Assembly (NCBI GenBank): GCA_028277325.1
Contig: JANQGL010000068.1
Coordinates: forward strand, 1-13,333
Source: Magnetospira sp.
Lineage (GTDB): Bacteria > Pseudomonadota > Alphaproteobacteria > Rhodospirillales > Magnetospiraceae
Direction of reading: 5' to 3'
DNA length: 13,333 nt
Shown here: positions 6,482 through 13,333 of the stretch, one piece after another
How the letters are laid out: every line of letters starts with the position of its first letter
Numbering within the stretch: position 1 is the first letter of the stretch
Position numbers and translations under genes: made by a program
Notes under the pieces: generated by a model
Database searches by the model: none
What the model saw: only the letters and a program-made list of their open reading frames with translations
Told to the model about the DNA's origin: nothing

Positions 6482-7207
6482 ATGAGCGAACAACGGATCG
6501 CAATGGTCACCGGCGGCGCGCGCGGCATCGGCGCCGCGATCGCCGACGCCCTGGAACGGGACGGCCACAAGGTGGTGATCGTCGACGTGGACGAGGCCAA
6601 GCTGGCCGAGGTGTCGCAGGCCACCGGCCGTCCGGGCTACCGGATGGACATCTCCGACTTCGACGACGTGACCGAGGTGGTCGGCAGGATCGAATCCGAG
6701 GTCGGCCCGATCTCGATCCTGGTCAACAACGCCGGCATCACCCGCGACGGCTTCATGCACAAGATGAAGCCGGAGAACTGGCAGGCGGTGATCAACGTCA
6801 ACCTCACCGGCGCCTTCAACACCTGCCGGGTGATCGCCCCCGGGATGCGCGAGCGCGGCCACGGGCGGATCATCAACATCAGTTCCATGAACGGCCAGCG
6901 CGGCCAGTTCGGGCAGTGCAACTACGCCGCCGCGAAGGCCGGCCTGCTCGGCTTCACCCGCTCGATCGCCCAGGAACTGGCCGGCAAGGGCGTCACCTCC
7001 AACGTGGTCTGCCCGGGCTTCATCAAGACCGACATGACCGCCGCCATGCCGGAGGACATCCTGAAGGCCGAGCAGGCGAAAATCCCGGTCGGCCGCCTCG
7101 GCGAACCGACCGACATCGCCGACATGGTCGCCTTCCTGGCCCGTGACGAGACCAGCTTCATCAACGGCGTCACCTTCTCGGTCAACGGCGGCCAGTACAT
7201 GGACTGA
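6482..7207 (+). CDS. phaB: Acetoacetyl-CoA reductase (SDR), PHB pathway
   Basis: This classical short-chain dehydrogenase has 241 residues. It reduces acetoacetyl-CoA to (R)-3-hydroxybutyryl-CoA, the monomer for PHB synthase. The cofactor motif TGGARGIG is at residues 10-17, NNAG at 82-85 and the catalytic Ser-Tyr-Lys at about Ser134/135, Tyr148 and Lys152. The stretch NGQRGQFGQCNYAAAKAG is the PhaB signature, with Cys146 where Ralstonia PhaB has Thr. Beta-strand 2 ends VVIVDVDEAK; Asp35 there usually favours NADH over NADPH, unlike the NADPH-dependent Ralstonia enzyme. The start is supported by AGGAGG at 6467-6472, nine bases upstream. It is co-oriented with phaA and followed by a strong hairpin terminator, so phaAB appears to be a closed two-gene operon. 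Confidence 0.95.
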   Translation: MSEQRIAMVTGGARGIGAAIADALERDGHKVVIVDVDEAKLAEVSQATGRPGYRMDISDFDDVTEVVGRIESEVGPISILVNNAGITRDGFMHKMKPENWQAVINVNLTGAFNTCRVIAPGMRERGHGRIINISSMNGQRGQFGQCNYAAAKAGLLGFTRSIAQELAGKGVTSNVVCPGFIKTDMTAAMPEDILKAEQAKIPVGRLGEPTDIADMVAFLARDETSFINGVTFSVNGGQYMD

Positions 7208-7235
7208 GCCGGTTCGACCGGCGCGGTTCGGGGCG

Positions 7236-7260
7236 CGGGCGCCGGAGCTTCCGGCGCCCG
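7236..7260 (+). terminator. Intrinsic-type terminator hairpin after phaB
   Basis: An 11-bp perfect stem CGGGCGCCGGA (7236-7246) / TCCGGCGCCCG (7250-7260) closes a three-base loop (GCT), 28 bp after the phaB stop. It is followed by TCTCCCGTCC, a weak T tract of the kind often seen in high-GC genomes. It separates the phaAB operon from the sugar cluster. The remaining ~90 bp before the next gene should hold that cluster's promoter, but I see no confident -35/-10 pair. Confidence 0.75.
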
Positions 7261-7349
7261 TCTCCCGTCCAGGTGCCGCGAATTCCCCGTGAATCGCCGG
7301 CCGCGAGCCTCTATGGTGTGGCAACCGCCGCGCCGACCGAAGGGAGCTC

Positions 7350-8579
7350 ATGTCCGGCTACGATTCGACCGACCATCCATTCATCGCCGCGCTTCTGGGG
7401 CGCGACCGTTCGCTGCTGGCCGCGGACTTGGCGGCCAACGCGGAGGCATTGGCCGATTCGGTGGCCGGGACCCGGCTGCTGGTGGTCGGCGCCGCCGGAT
7501 CGATCGGCCGCGCCTTCGTGCGCCAGGCGATTCGCCACCGGCCACGCGCCCTGCACCTGGCGGACCTGTCGGAGAACGGCCTGGTCGAACTGGTGCGCGA
7601 CCTGCGCGCCGGCGACCCGGCGCCGCCGGACGACTTCCGGACCTTCGCGGTCGGCCTCGGCGGACCGGAGCTCCGCCGTCTGCTCGACTCCCATGGGCCC
7701 TATGACCGGCTGATCAATTTCGCGGCGCTGAAGCACGTGCGCTCGGAACGCGATCCGTTCAGCCTGATGCGGATGATCGAGACCAACGCCGGCGCCATCT
7801 ACGACCTGCTTACCGAATCCGAGCTGGACGGCCGGCCGCCGGGCTTCTGGCGCGCGTTCACGGTGTCCACCGACAAGGCCTCCCACCCGACCAGCGCCAT
7901 GGGCGCCAGCAAGCGGCTGATGGAACTGGTTCACCTGGTGCATGGCGAACGGGTGCCCTTCGCCTCGGCACGGTTCGCCAACGTGGCGTTCTCCGACGGG
8001 TCGCTGCTCGACGGCTGGCGGCAGCGCCTGGAAAAGCGCCAGCCGATCGCCGCGCCGTCCGACATCCGGCGCTATTTCATGTCTCATCAGGAGGCGGGCG
8101 AGCTCTGCCTGCTGGCCTGTTTCCTGGGCGGCAACCGGCAGATCCTGTTCCCGCGCCTCGATCCCTCGGCCGACCTGATGCCGCTTCGGGCGGTGGCCGA
8201 GGCGTTCCTGCGCCACCACGGCTTCGAGCCCCTGCCCTGCGCCGACGAGGCCGAGGCGCGGGCCCGGGCCCGGGACCTGGCGAGCGGATCGACCGGCTGG
8301 CCCTGCCTGTTCGAACCGTCGGCGACCAGCGGCGAGAAGCCGTTCGAGGCCTTCTGCGCGCCCGACGACGACGTGGATTTCGAGCGGTTCCGGCGGGTCG
8401 GGGTGATCGCCCAGCCGGCCGACGTGGACCGGACCCCGGTCGAGCACGCGATGACCACCCTGCGCGCCATCGCCGCGCTTCCCGAATGGCGCAAACCGGA
8501 TATCATCGAAGCGTTGCGCATCGCGGTGCCGGAGTTCGGGCACGTCGAAACCGGCCGCGACCTGGACCAGCGGATGTAG
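7350..8579 (+). CDS. Nucleotide-sugar 4,6-dehydratase, CapD/WbpM-like (Polysacc_synt_2), SMK triad
   Basis: This cytoplasmic NAD-dependent SDR-fold protein has 409 residues. The nucleotide-binding GAAGSIG is at residues 47-53, NFAALKHV at 123-130 and the active-site block VSTDKASHPTSAMGASKRLM at 172-191. Met184 stands where classical SDRs have Tyr, with Lys188 following, giving the Ser/Thr-Met-Lys arrangement known from WbpM-type UDP-GlcNAc 4,6-dehydratases. RRYFMSHQEAGEL and SGEKPFEAF are also typical of that group. It likely makes a 4-keto-6-deoxy sugar for the aminotransferase that follows. Whether the carrier is UDP or GDP is not shown by sequence; a PtmE-like gene downstream hints at GDP. 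There is no membrane domain, unlike full-length WbpM. An extra ~40 residues precede the Rossmann fold and the C-terminal ~140 residues are divergent. The ATG is preceded by AAGGGAG at 7340-7346. First gene of the operon, after the phaB terminator. Confidence 0.85.
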   Translation: MSGYDSTDHPFIAALLGRDRSLLAADLAANAEALADSVAGTRLLVVGAAGSIGRAFVRQAIRHRPRALHLADLSENGLVELVRDLRAGDPAPPDDFRTFAVGLGGPELRRLLDSHGPYDRLINFAALKHVRSERDPFSLMRMIETNAGAIYDLLTESELDGRPPGFWRAFTVSTDKASHPTSAMGASKRLMELVHLVHGERVPFASARFANVAFSDGSLLDGWRQRLEKRQPIAAPSDIRRYFMSHQEAGELCLLACFLGGNRQILFPRLDPSADLMPLRAVAEAFLRHHGFEPLPCADEAEARARARDLASGSTGWPCLFEPSATSGEKPFEAFCAPDDDVDFERFRRVGVIAQPADVDRTPVEHAMTTLRAIAALPEWRKPDIIEALRIAVPEFGHVETGRDLDQRM

Positions 8580-8601
8580 GCAGCGAAGGACCCCGAGCGC
8601 C

Positions 8602-9741
8602 GTGATCCCCCTCGCCGAACCGAACCTGAGCGGCAACGAACTGAGCTACCTCACCGAATGCGTGACCGGCGGCTACGTGTCGTCGGTCGGCGGGTTCGTG
8701 TCGCGCCTGGAGGGGATGACGGCGACCGCGGCCGGCGCCCCGCACGCGGTGGCCACGGCGTCCGGCACGGTCGGCCTGCATGTGGCCCTGGTCGCCCTCG
8801 GCGTGCAGCCCGGCGACCTGGTGATCCTGCCCTCCTACACCTTCATCGCCAGCGCCAACGCGATCGCCCACTGCTGCGCCGAACCCTGGCTGATGGACAT
8901 CGCGCCGGGCAGCCTGACCCTGAACGCCGACCACCTGGCCGAGAACCTGACGACCCGTACCGAGCGCCGCCGCGACGGGCTGTACCACACCCCGACCGGG
9001 CGTCGGGTGTCGGCGGTGCTGCCGGTCCACGCGCTGGGCCAGCCGGCCGACATGGACCCCATCGTCGACCTGGCGCGCAACCACGGCCTGCCGGTGGTGG
9101 CCGACGGCGCGGCGGCCCTCGGCGCCCACTACCGGGACCGCCTGCTGGGCGAGTTCGGGGCCGATCTGACGGTGGTCTCGTTCAACGGCAACAAGACCTT
9201 CACGGCCGGCGGCGGCGGCATGGTGCTGGGCGACGACGCCAGGCTGACCGAGCGGGTGCGCCATCTGTCGACCACCGCCCGCACCGGCCCCGGCTACGAA
9301 CACGACGCGATCGGCTTCAACTACCGGATGACCAATCTCCAGGCCGCCGTCGGCTGCGCCCAGATGGAGCGCCTGGGCGAGTTCCTGGCCGTCAAGCGCC
9401 GCCTGCAGGCGGACTACGAGGCCGCCCTGGCCGAGATCCCGGGCCTGTCGCCGCCGCCCTGTCCGGACGACCGCGACAGCGCCTGCTGGATGTCGACCCT
9501 GGTGCTCGACCCGGCGGTCGATGCCGCGGCGGTGCGCGCCGGACTGCGGGCGCGCCATATCGACAGCCGGCCGTTCTGGCGGCCGATCCATGCGCAGGCG
9601 CCCTACCAGAAGGCGCCGCGTGGCAGCATGGCGGAATGCGAGGCCCTGTGGCCGCGCATTCTGGTGCTGCCCTGTTCGACGCATCTGTCCACGGAGGAGC
9701 AACAGACGGTCATCGCGGCCGTCAAGGAGGTCATGCAATGA
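8602..9741 (+). CDS. PLP-dependent sugar aminotransferase, LegC-like (DegT/DnrJ/EryC1 family)
   Basis: This fold-type I aminotransferase of 379 residues has normal length. It is expected to transfer an amino group, usually from glutamate, to the 4-keto sugar made by the preceding dehydratase. The start MIPLAEPNLSGNELSYL and GGYVSSVGGFVSRLE are characteristic of the LegC group. ATASGTVGLHVAL is the PLP phosphate-binding region, Asp168 in VVADGAAALG contacts the pyridine nitrogen, and Lys198 in FNGNKTFTAGGGG should form the Schiff base. The family often has EDAAxALG; here Asp is followed by Gly and Ala171 fills the x position. The start codon is GTG, with GAAGGA at 8585-8590 upstream, 22 bp after the dehydratase stop. 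The stop overlaps the acetyltransferase start by 4 bases. The exact sugar is inferred from context. Confidence 0.88.
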   Translation: MIPLAEPNLSGNELSYLTECVTGGYVSSVGGFVSRLEGMTATAAGAPHAVATASGTVGLHVALVALGVQPGDLVILPSYTFIASANAIAHCCAEPWLMDIAPGSLTLNADHLAENLTTRTERRRDGLYHTPTGRRVSAVLPVHALGQPADMDPIVDLARNHGLPVVADGAAALGAHYRDRLLGEFGADLTVVSFNGNKTFTAGGGGMVLGDDARLTERVRHLSTTARTGPGYEHDAIGFNYRMTNLQAAVGCAQMERLGEFLAVKRRLQADYEAALAEIPGLSPPPCPDDRDSACWMSTLVLDPAVDAAAVRAGLRARHIDSRPFWRPIHAQAPYQKAPRGSMAECEALWPRILVLPCSTHLSTEEQQTVIAAVKEVMQ

Positions 9742-10364
9742 ATAATTACGTCGTGGTGGTGGGGGCCGGCGGCCATGCCAAGGTGGTGGTCGACACGTTG
9801 CGGCTTCTGGGCGACAACATCGTCGCCCTGCTCGACACCAACAAGGACCTGCGCGGCGCGTTCCTGATGGGCCACCGGATCATCGGCGGCGACGACATGC
9901 TCGACGAGATCACCCGCGAGGGGGTGCTGACCGCGATCGGCGTGTCGTCGATCGCCATTCGCCGCCGCCTGTTTTCCATGACCCATGAAAAGGGGTTCCG
10001 CAACCTGTCCCTGATCCACCCGTCGGCGGTGCGGTCGCGGACCGCCGAACTGGCCGAGGGATGCCAGCTGATGGCCGGCTCGGTGGTGCAGACCGGGGCC
10101 CGGATCGGCGTCAACGCCATCGTCAACACCCGCGCCTCGGTGGACCACGACTGCGTGGTCTGCGACCATGCCCATATCGGGCCCGGCGCCGTCCTGGCCC
10201 AGAACGCGCGGGTCGGTGCCGAGACCCTGATCGGGTCCGGGGCCATCGTGCTGCCGGGGGTGAAGGTCGGCGACCGCTGCGTGGTCGGCGCCGGCACGGT
10301 GGTGGTCGGCGACGTCCCCGACGACACCCGGGTGGTCGGCAACCCGGCGCAGCCGCTGGCATAG
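9738..10364 (+). CDS. Sugar O/N-acyltransferase, NeuD/PglD-like (left-handed beta-helix)
   Basis: This 208-residue protein has an N-terminal sugar-binding Rossmann-like domain (VVVVGAGGHAKVVVDTL, residues 5-21) and a C-terminal hexapeptide-repeat left-handed beta-helix from about residue 95 to 200. The putative catalytic His137 lies in ASVDHDC, where PglD and NeuD proteins have theirs. It ends GNPAQPLA, the usual terminus of the family. It probably acetylates the amino group installed by the preceding aminotransferase, using acetyl-CoA in the cytoplasm. The true start is the ATG at 9738, which overlaps the aminotransferase stop as ATGA and has AAGGAGG at 9724-9730. The frame is open much farther upstream, but that part is a shadow of the aminotransferase gene. 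Gene context favours nonulosonate synthesis over bacillosamine. Confidence 0.9.
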   Translation: MNNYVVVVGAGGHAKVVVDTLRLLGDNIVALLDTNKDLRGAFLMGHRIIGGDDMLDEITREGVLTAIGVSSIAIRRRLFSMTHEKGFRNLSLIHPSAVRSRTAELAEGCQLMAGSVVQTGARIGVNAIVNTRASVDHDCVVCDHAHIGPGAVLAQNARVGAETLIGSGAIVLPGVKVGDRCVVGAGTVVVGDVPDDTRVVGNPAQPLA

Positions 10365-10380
10365 GGAAGCGCGGCCGGCG

Positions 10381-11436
10381 ATGCGACGCAAGCACTGGAC
10401 CGACACCCTGATCCCCGCCGGGTCGACGCTCGGCGAGGCGATCCGGGTGATCGAGTCCGGCGCCTTGCAGATCGGCCTGGTGGTCGACGCCGAGCGGCGC
10501 CTCGTCGGCACCATCACCGACGGCGACCTGCGCCGCGCCTTCCTGCGCGGCCTGTCGCTGGACAGCGGGCTCGACGGGGTGACCAACCCCGACCCGGTCA
10601 CCGCCGGCCCCAACGACGAACCGGCCGCCACTCTGCGCCGGATGACGGAGGCCGGCATCCACCGGGTACCGCGGATCGACGCCGGCGGCCGGGTGACCGG
10701 CCTGGTCCTGCGCGAGGACCTGGCGACGCCAAGTCGGCTCGACAACTGGGTGGTGCTGATGGCCGGCGGCCTCGGCCTGCGGCTGCGCCCGATGACCGAG
10801 TTCACGCCCAAGCCCCTGCTCAAGGTGGGCCGCAAGCCGCTGCTGGAGAACACCCTGGAAACCCTGGCCGCCGCCGGATTCCGCACCGTTTTCATCTCGG
10901 TCAACTATCTGGCCGAGAAAATCCGGGCGCATTTCGGCGACGGCGGCCGCTGGGGGGTGACGATCCGCTACCTGGAGGAGACCGAGCCGCTCGGCACCGC
11001 TGGCGCCCTCGGCCTGCTGCCGACCCCCCCGACGCGGCCGTTCATCGTGATGAACGGCGACCTGCTGACCAACATCGATTACCGCAGCCTGATCGACTAC
11101 CACCACGACCAGGGCGCGGCGGCGACCCTCTGCGTGCGCGAATACGATTTCCAGGTGCCGTTCGGGGTGGTGCGCCTGGACGGTCAGCGGGTCGCCGGGA
11201 TCGTCGAGAAACCCTCCCAGTCGATGTATGTGAACGCCGGCATCTACGTGCTGGACCCCCGCATGCTGGACCTGATGGCGGCCGGACGGCCGGCCGACAT
11301 GCCGGACCTGGTGGCGCGGGCGATCGAACGCCGCTGGGAGGTCGCCGCGTTTCCGGTGCGCGAATACTGGCTGGACATCGGTCGGGTCGACGATTTCCTG
11401 CGCGCCGAGGCGGAATACCGCGAGGTGTTCCGGTGA
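10381..11436 (+). CDS. CBS-domain sugar-1-phosphate nucleotidyltransferase, PtmE-like
   Basis: This two-part protein of 351 residues has paired CBS domains at about residues 8-118 (VGTITDGDLRRAFLRG and VTGLVLREDLA are typical). A nucleotidyltransferase domain follows from about 123 to the end. The nucleotide loop reads LMAGGLGLRLRPMTEFTPKP (127-146), with metal-binding Asp227 in VMNGDLLTNID, EKPS at 277-280 and YWLDIGRVDDF near the end. This layout matches Campylobacter PtmE, a glucosamine-1-phosphate guanylyltransferase that feeds GDP-sugars into legionaminic acid synthesis. Base specificity (GTP or another NTP) is inferred, not seen. Leu133 replaces the Thr/Ser more usual in GGxGTRL. The CBS pair may sense nucleotides. 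The gene starts 16 bp after the acetyltransferase stop; its own stop overlaps the next start (GTGA). Confidence 0.87.
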   Translation: MRRKHWTDTLIPAGSTLGEAIRVIESGALQIGLVVDAERRLVGTITDGDLRRAFLRGLSLDSGLDGVTNPDPVTAGPNDEPAATLRRMTEAGIHRVPRIDAGGRVTGLVLREDLATPSRLDNWVVLMAGGLGLRLRPMTEFTPKPLLKVGRKPLLENTLETLAAAGFRTVFISVNYLAEKIRAHFGDGGRWGVTIRYLEETEPLGTAGALGLLPTPPTRPFIVMNGDLLTNIDYRSLIDYHHDQGAAATLCVREYDFQVPFGVVRLDGQRVAGIVEKPSQSMYVNAGIYVLDPRMLDLMAAGRPADMPDLVARAIERRWEVAAFPVREYWLDIGRVDDFLRAEAEYREVFR

Positions 11437-12335
11437 GCCGCGCCCTGGTCGTCGGCTACGGGTCCATCGGCGCCCGCCACGCCCGCCTGCTGCGCGGCAT
11501 GGGGCATCTGGTGGCGGTGGTCAGCCGGCGCCCCGACGTGTTCGATCCCGCCTATCCCGACCTTCTGAGCGGCCTGGAGGCGCACCGCCCCGACTACGTG
11601 GTGCTGGCCGGGCCGACCGCCGGTCACGGCGACGACTTGCGCCTGTTGGCGGCCGGCGGCTTCGAGGGCCGGGTGCTGGTGGAAAAGCCGCTGCTGGCCC
11701 GTCCGGAGCCGTTGCCCCTGCTCGCCTTCGCGCGGCTGGCGGTCGGCTACCAGCTGCGGTTCCATCCGCTGGTGGCGGCGCTGCGCGAGAGGCTGCGCGA
11801 CGGTCCGGTCGCGGCCTGCCGGATGACCGTCGGCCAGTACCTGCCCGAGTGGCGGCCGCAGCGCGACTACCGTCGGACCGCCTCGGCGACGCGCGCCGGC
11901 GGCGGCGGGGTGCTGCGCGACCTGTCGCACGAACTCGATGCCATGCTGTGGCTGTTCGGTCCCTGGCGGGCGGTGACGGCGGCCGGCGGCCGGCTGGGCG
12001 ACCTGGAGATCGACGTGGAGGATTCGGTGTCCTTGCTGGTGGAGACCGAACGCTGCCGGCTGGTCACCCTGCACCTGAGCTACCTTTCCCGGCCCGCGGT
12101 GCGGCGCTGGGAGATGGAGACCGCGGCCGGCGGCACGGTGGTCGCCGATCTGATCGCCGGCCGCCTCGACGACGCCTTCCACCCGGCCGACCGCGACGTC
12201 CCGATCCGTGCCCTGCACGACGACGTGCTGGGCGACGCGACGACGGCCTGCGACGGCAAGCAGGGCCTCGCCGTGATGACCCTGATCGACGCCGCCGAAC
12301 GGGCGCTGGCCGAGCGCCGCTGGGTGACCGCGTGA
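11433..12335 (+). CDS. Gfo/Idh/MocA-family oxidoreductase
   Basis: This NAD(P)-dependent oxidoreductase has 300 residues, shorter than the usual 330-360. The dinucleotide-binding VVGYGSIGARHARLL is at residues 6-20. The family EKP motif is in VLVEKPLLA (84-86), with Lys85 as the conserved catalytic residue. GYQLRFHP is at 105-112, and RDLSHELDAMLWLFG (162-176) supplies a conserved His166. GQYLPEWRPQRDYR resembles members found in flagellin-modification and surface-sugar loci. Its substrate is not known; oxidation or reduction of a pathway sugar or a tailoring step is an inference from context. The GTG start overlaps the preceding stop as GTGA, and the stop overlaps the next gene the same way. 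The shortening comes from a compact substrate domain; I see no frameshift. Confidence 0.85.
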   Translation: MSRALVVGYGSIGARHARLLRGMGHLVAVVSRRPDVFDPAYPDLLSGLEAHRPDYVVLAGPTAGHGDDLRLLAAGGFEGRVLVEKPLLARPEPLPLLAFARLAVGYQLRFHPLVAALRERLRDGPVAACRMTVGQYLPEWRPQRDYRRTASATRAGGGGVLRDLSHELDAMLWLFGPWRAVTAAGGRLGDLEIDVEDSVSLLVETERCRLVTLHLSYLSRPAVRRWEMETAAGGTVVADLIAGRLDDAFHPADRDVPIRALHDDVLGDATTACDGKQGLAVMTLIDAAERALAERRWVTA

Positions 12336-13042
12336 AGCGCCTGTGCACCATCTGCGCGCGCGGCGGCAGCAAGGGCGTGCACAACAAGAACGTCCGCATG
12401 CTGGCCGGCATGCCGCTGATCGCCCACACGGTGACCCAGGCCCTGGACAGCGGCCTGTTCGAGACCGTGGCGGTGAGCAGCGATTCCTGGCCGGTACTCA
12501 AGATGGCGCAGCTTTGGGGGGTGCGCGAGCTGGTGGCGCGGCCCGACGAGATGGCGGTCGACCGGGCGCCCAAGCTGCCGGCCATCCGCCATTGCGCAAT
12601 CACCGCGGAACACCGCACCGGGATCGCGTTCGACACCTTCGTCGACCTGGACGTGACGGCACCGCTGCGCAGCCTGGACGATCTCAAGGGCGCGGTGGCG
12701 ACGCTGGAGGCGGCGGGGCGCGGCAACCTGGTGACCGGCACGCCGGCCCGCCGCTCGCCCTATTTCAACCTGGTCGAGCGCCGGGACGACGGCACCGTGC
12801 GGTTGTCCAAGCCGCCGCCCGGACCCGGCCTGATCGCGCGGCGCCAGGACGCGCCGGCCTGCTTCGACCTCAACGCCTCGATCTACGCGTGGACGCGGGA
12901 GTCGTTCCGGCGCGACGATCCCCGGGTGCTGCGCGACGATACCCTGCTCTACGAAATGCCCGAGGAGCGCTCGGTGGACATCGATTCCGAACTGGACTGG
13001 CGGATCGCCGAAATGCTGATGACCGCCTGGAAGGCGCGATGA
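12332..13042 (+). CDS. CMP-nonulosonate cytidylyltransferase (acylneuraminate cytidylyltransferase, NeuA/PtmB-like)
   Basis: This 236-residue enzyme has the normal length for bacterial CMP-sialic or legionaminic acid synthetases. It would activate a nine-carbon sugar acid with CTP, releasing pyrophosphate. The P-loop-like ARGGSKGVHNKNVR (9-22) is the family hallmark. VSSDS (48-52), DLDVTAPLR (105-113) and the closing SVDIDSELDWRIAEML are also diagnostic; the DxTAPLR form is closer to PtmB-type than to QPTSPLR-type NeuA. The GTG start overlaps the preceding stop (GTGA). The frame is open far upstream, but that is a shadow of the oxidoreductase gene. Whether the substrate is legionaminic, neuraminic or another nonulosonic acid cannot be read from sequence. 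This gene is the strongest sign that the cluster makes a CMP-activated nonulosonate. Confidence 0.9.
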   Translation: MKRLCTICARGGSKGVHNKNVRMLAGMPLIAHTVTQALDSGLFETVAVSSDSWPVLKMAQLWGVRELVARPDEMAVDRAPKLPAIRHCAITAEHRTGIAFDTFVDLDVTAPLRSLDDLKGAVATLEAAGRGNLVTGTPARRSPYFNLVERRDDGTVRLSKPPPGPGLIARRQDAPACFDLNASIYAWTRESFRRDDPRVLRDDTLLYEMPEERSVDIDSELDWRIAEMLMTAWKAR

Positions 13043-13333
13043 GCGGCGACCGGTTCCGGCTCGACGGCAAGGCGGTGCTGGTCGCCGGCGGCGCCGGGAT
13101 CCTCGGCCGCGCGCTCTGCCCGGCGCTCGCCGGGGCCGGGGCGCGGGTGGTGGTGGCCGACCTCGACGCCGAGGCCGCCGCCGCCCTCGCCGAAACCGTC
13201 CCCGGCGCCCTTTGGGTGGCCTGCGACGTGGCCGACCCGACATCGGTGACGAAGGCCGTCGGGCAAGCCTGGGAGGCGACCGGCGGCCTCGACGCGCTGT
13301 TCAACAACGCCGCCACCAAGACCGCCGACCCGG
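13039..13333 (+). CDS. SDR-family oxidoreductase, PtmA-like, 5' part only
   Basis: Only the first 98 residues are in the window; the frame is open at the edge. It begins MSGDRFRLDGKAVLVAGGAG, with a Rossmann glycine motif GGAGILGRAL at 17-26 (the usual leading Thr is Ala). Asp at the end of beta-strand 2 (VVVADLDAE) suggests NAD(H). CDVADPTS and LFNNAATK follow; the NNAATK ending, rather than NNAG, is typical of SDRs in flagellin-modification loci such as PtmA. The ATG overlaps the CMP-synthetase stop as ATGA, so it belongs to the same operon. The catalytic Ser-Tyr-Lys lies beyond the window. Its role in the sugar pathway is unassigned, probably a tailoring step on the sugar. Confidence 0.85.
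   Translation, partial: MSGDRFRLDGKAVLVAGGAGILGRALCPALAGAGARVVVADLDAEAAAALAETVPGALWVACDVADPTSVTKAVGQAWEATGGLDALFNNAATKTADP

Noticed and set aside
5191..6624. Long minus-strand open frames (477 aa here; others at 7311-8636, 8503-9738 and 12080-13243)
   Set aside because: They are antisense shadows of phaA and the sugar genes, His/Gly/Arg-rich with no family motif. The + strand frames encode recognisable enzymes.
8658..10364. A 568-codon frame suggesting a fusion ending in the NeuD-like protein
   Set aside because: The first ~360 codons are a shadow of the aminotransferase. The real start is the ATG at 9738 with AAGGAGG and an ATGA overlap.
11849..13042. A 397-codon frame suggesting an extended CMP-sugar synthetase
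   Set aside because: The family N-terminus (ARGGSKG) begins just after the GTG at 12332. The upstream part is a shadow of the oxidoreductase gene.

Overview
This 13.3 kb window is very GC-rich (roughly 70 percent) and codes almost entirely on the + strand. Gene content and protein style suggest an alphaproteobacterium, probably of the Rhodospirillales type: a poly-3-hydroxybutyrate precursor operon (phaA-phaB), a CobN fragment of the aerobic-type cobaltochelatase, and a nonulosonate/flagellin-glycosylation type sugar cluster. The taxonomy is an inference from these traits only.

Region 1 (1-3807) holds the 3' end of a periplasmic adaptor gene and a complete RND efflux permease, translationally coupled by a one-base overlap (TGATG). 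The permease ORF does not end at a natural RND terminus. Its last ~30 codons run out of frame through sequence whose other frame encodes a piece of CobN.

Region 2 (about 3722-4040) is that cobN remnant: an open but internally deleted C-terminal scrap of cobaltochelatase, also carrying a perfect 15-bp tandem duplication. Region 3 (4041-5250) is ~1.2 kb with no convincing gene. It contains REP-like hairpins, a 127-bp element bounded by perfect 12-bp inverted repeats, and two short AT-richer palindromes. Together, regions 2 and 3 look like a decayed rearrangement junction.

Region 4 (5251-7260) is a compact phaA-phaB operon that turns acetyl-CoA into (R)-3-hydroxybutyryl-CoA. It ends in a strong GC-rich hairpin terminator. 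The reductase has an Asp at the end of beta-strand 2, which predicts NADH rather than NADPH use. No PHB synthase gene is in the window.

Region 5 (7350-13333, continuing beyond the window) is a tightly packed operon of seven genes: an SMK-type nucleotide-sugar dehydratase, a LegC-like PLP aminotransferase, a NeuD-like acetyltransferase, a PtmE-like CBS-nucleotidyltransferase, a short Gfo/Idh/MocA oxidoreductase, a CMP-nonulosonate synthetase and the start of a PtmA-like SDR. Four of the six junctions overlap by 4 bases (ATGA or GTGA). The set resembles the Campylobacter ptm/leg genes for legionaminic acid-type sugars used on flagellin or surface glycans. The expected NeuB-type synthase and hydrolysing 2-epimerase are not in the visible part and may lie downstream.
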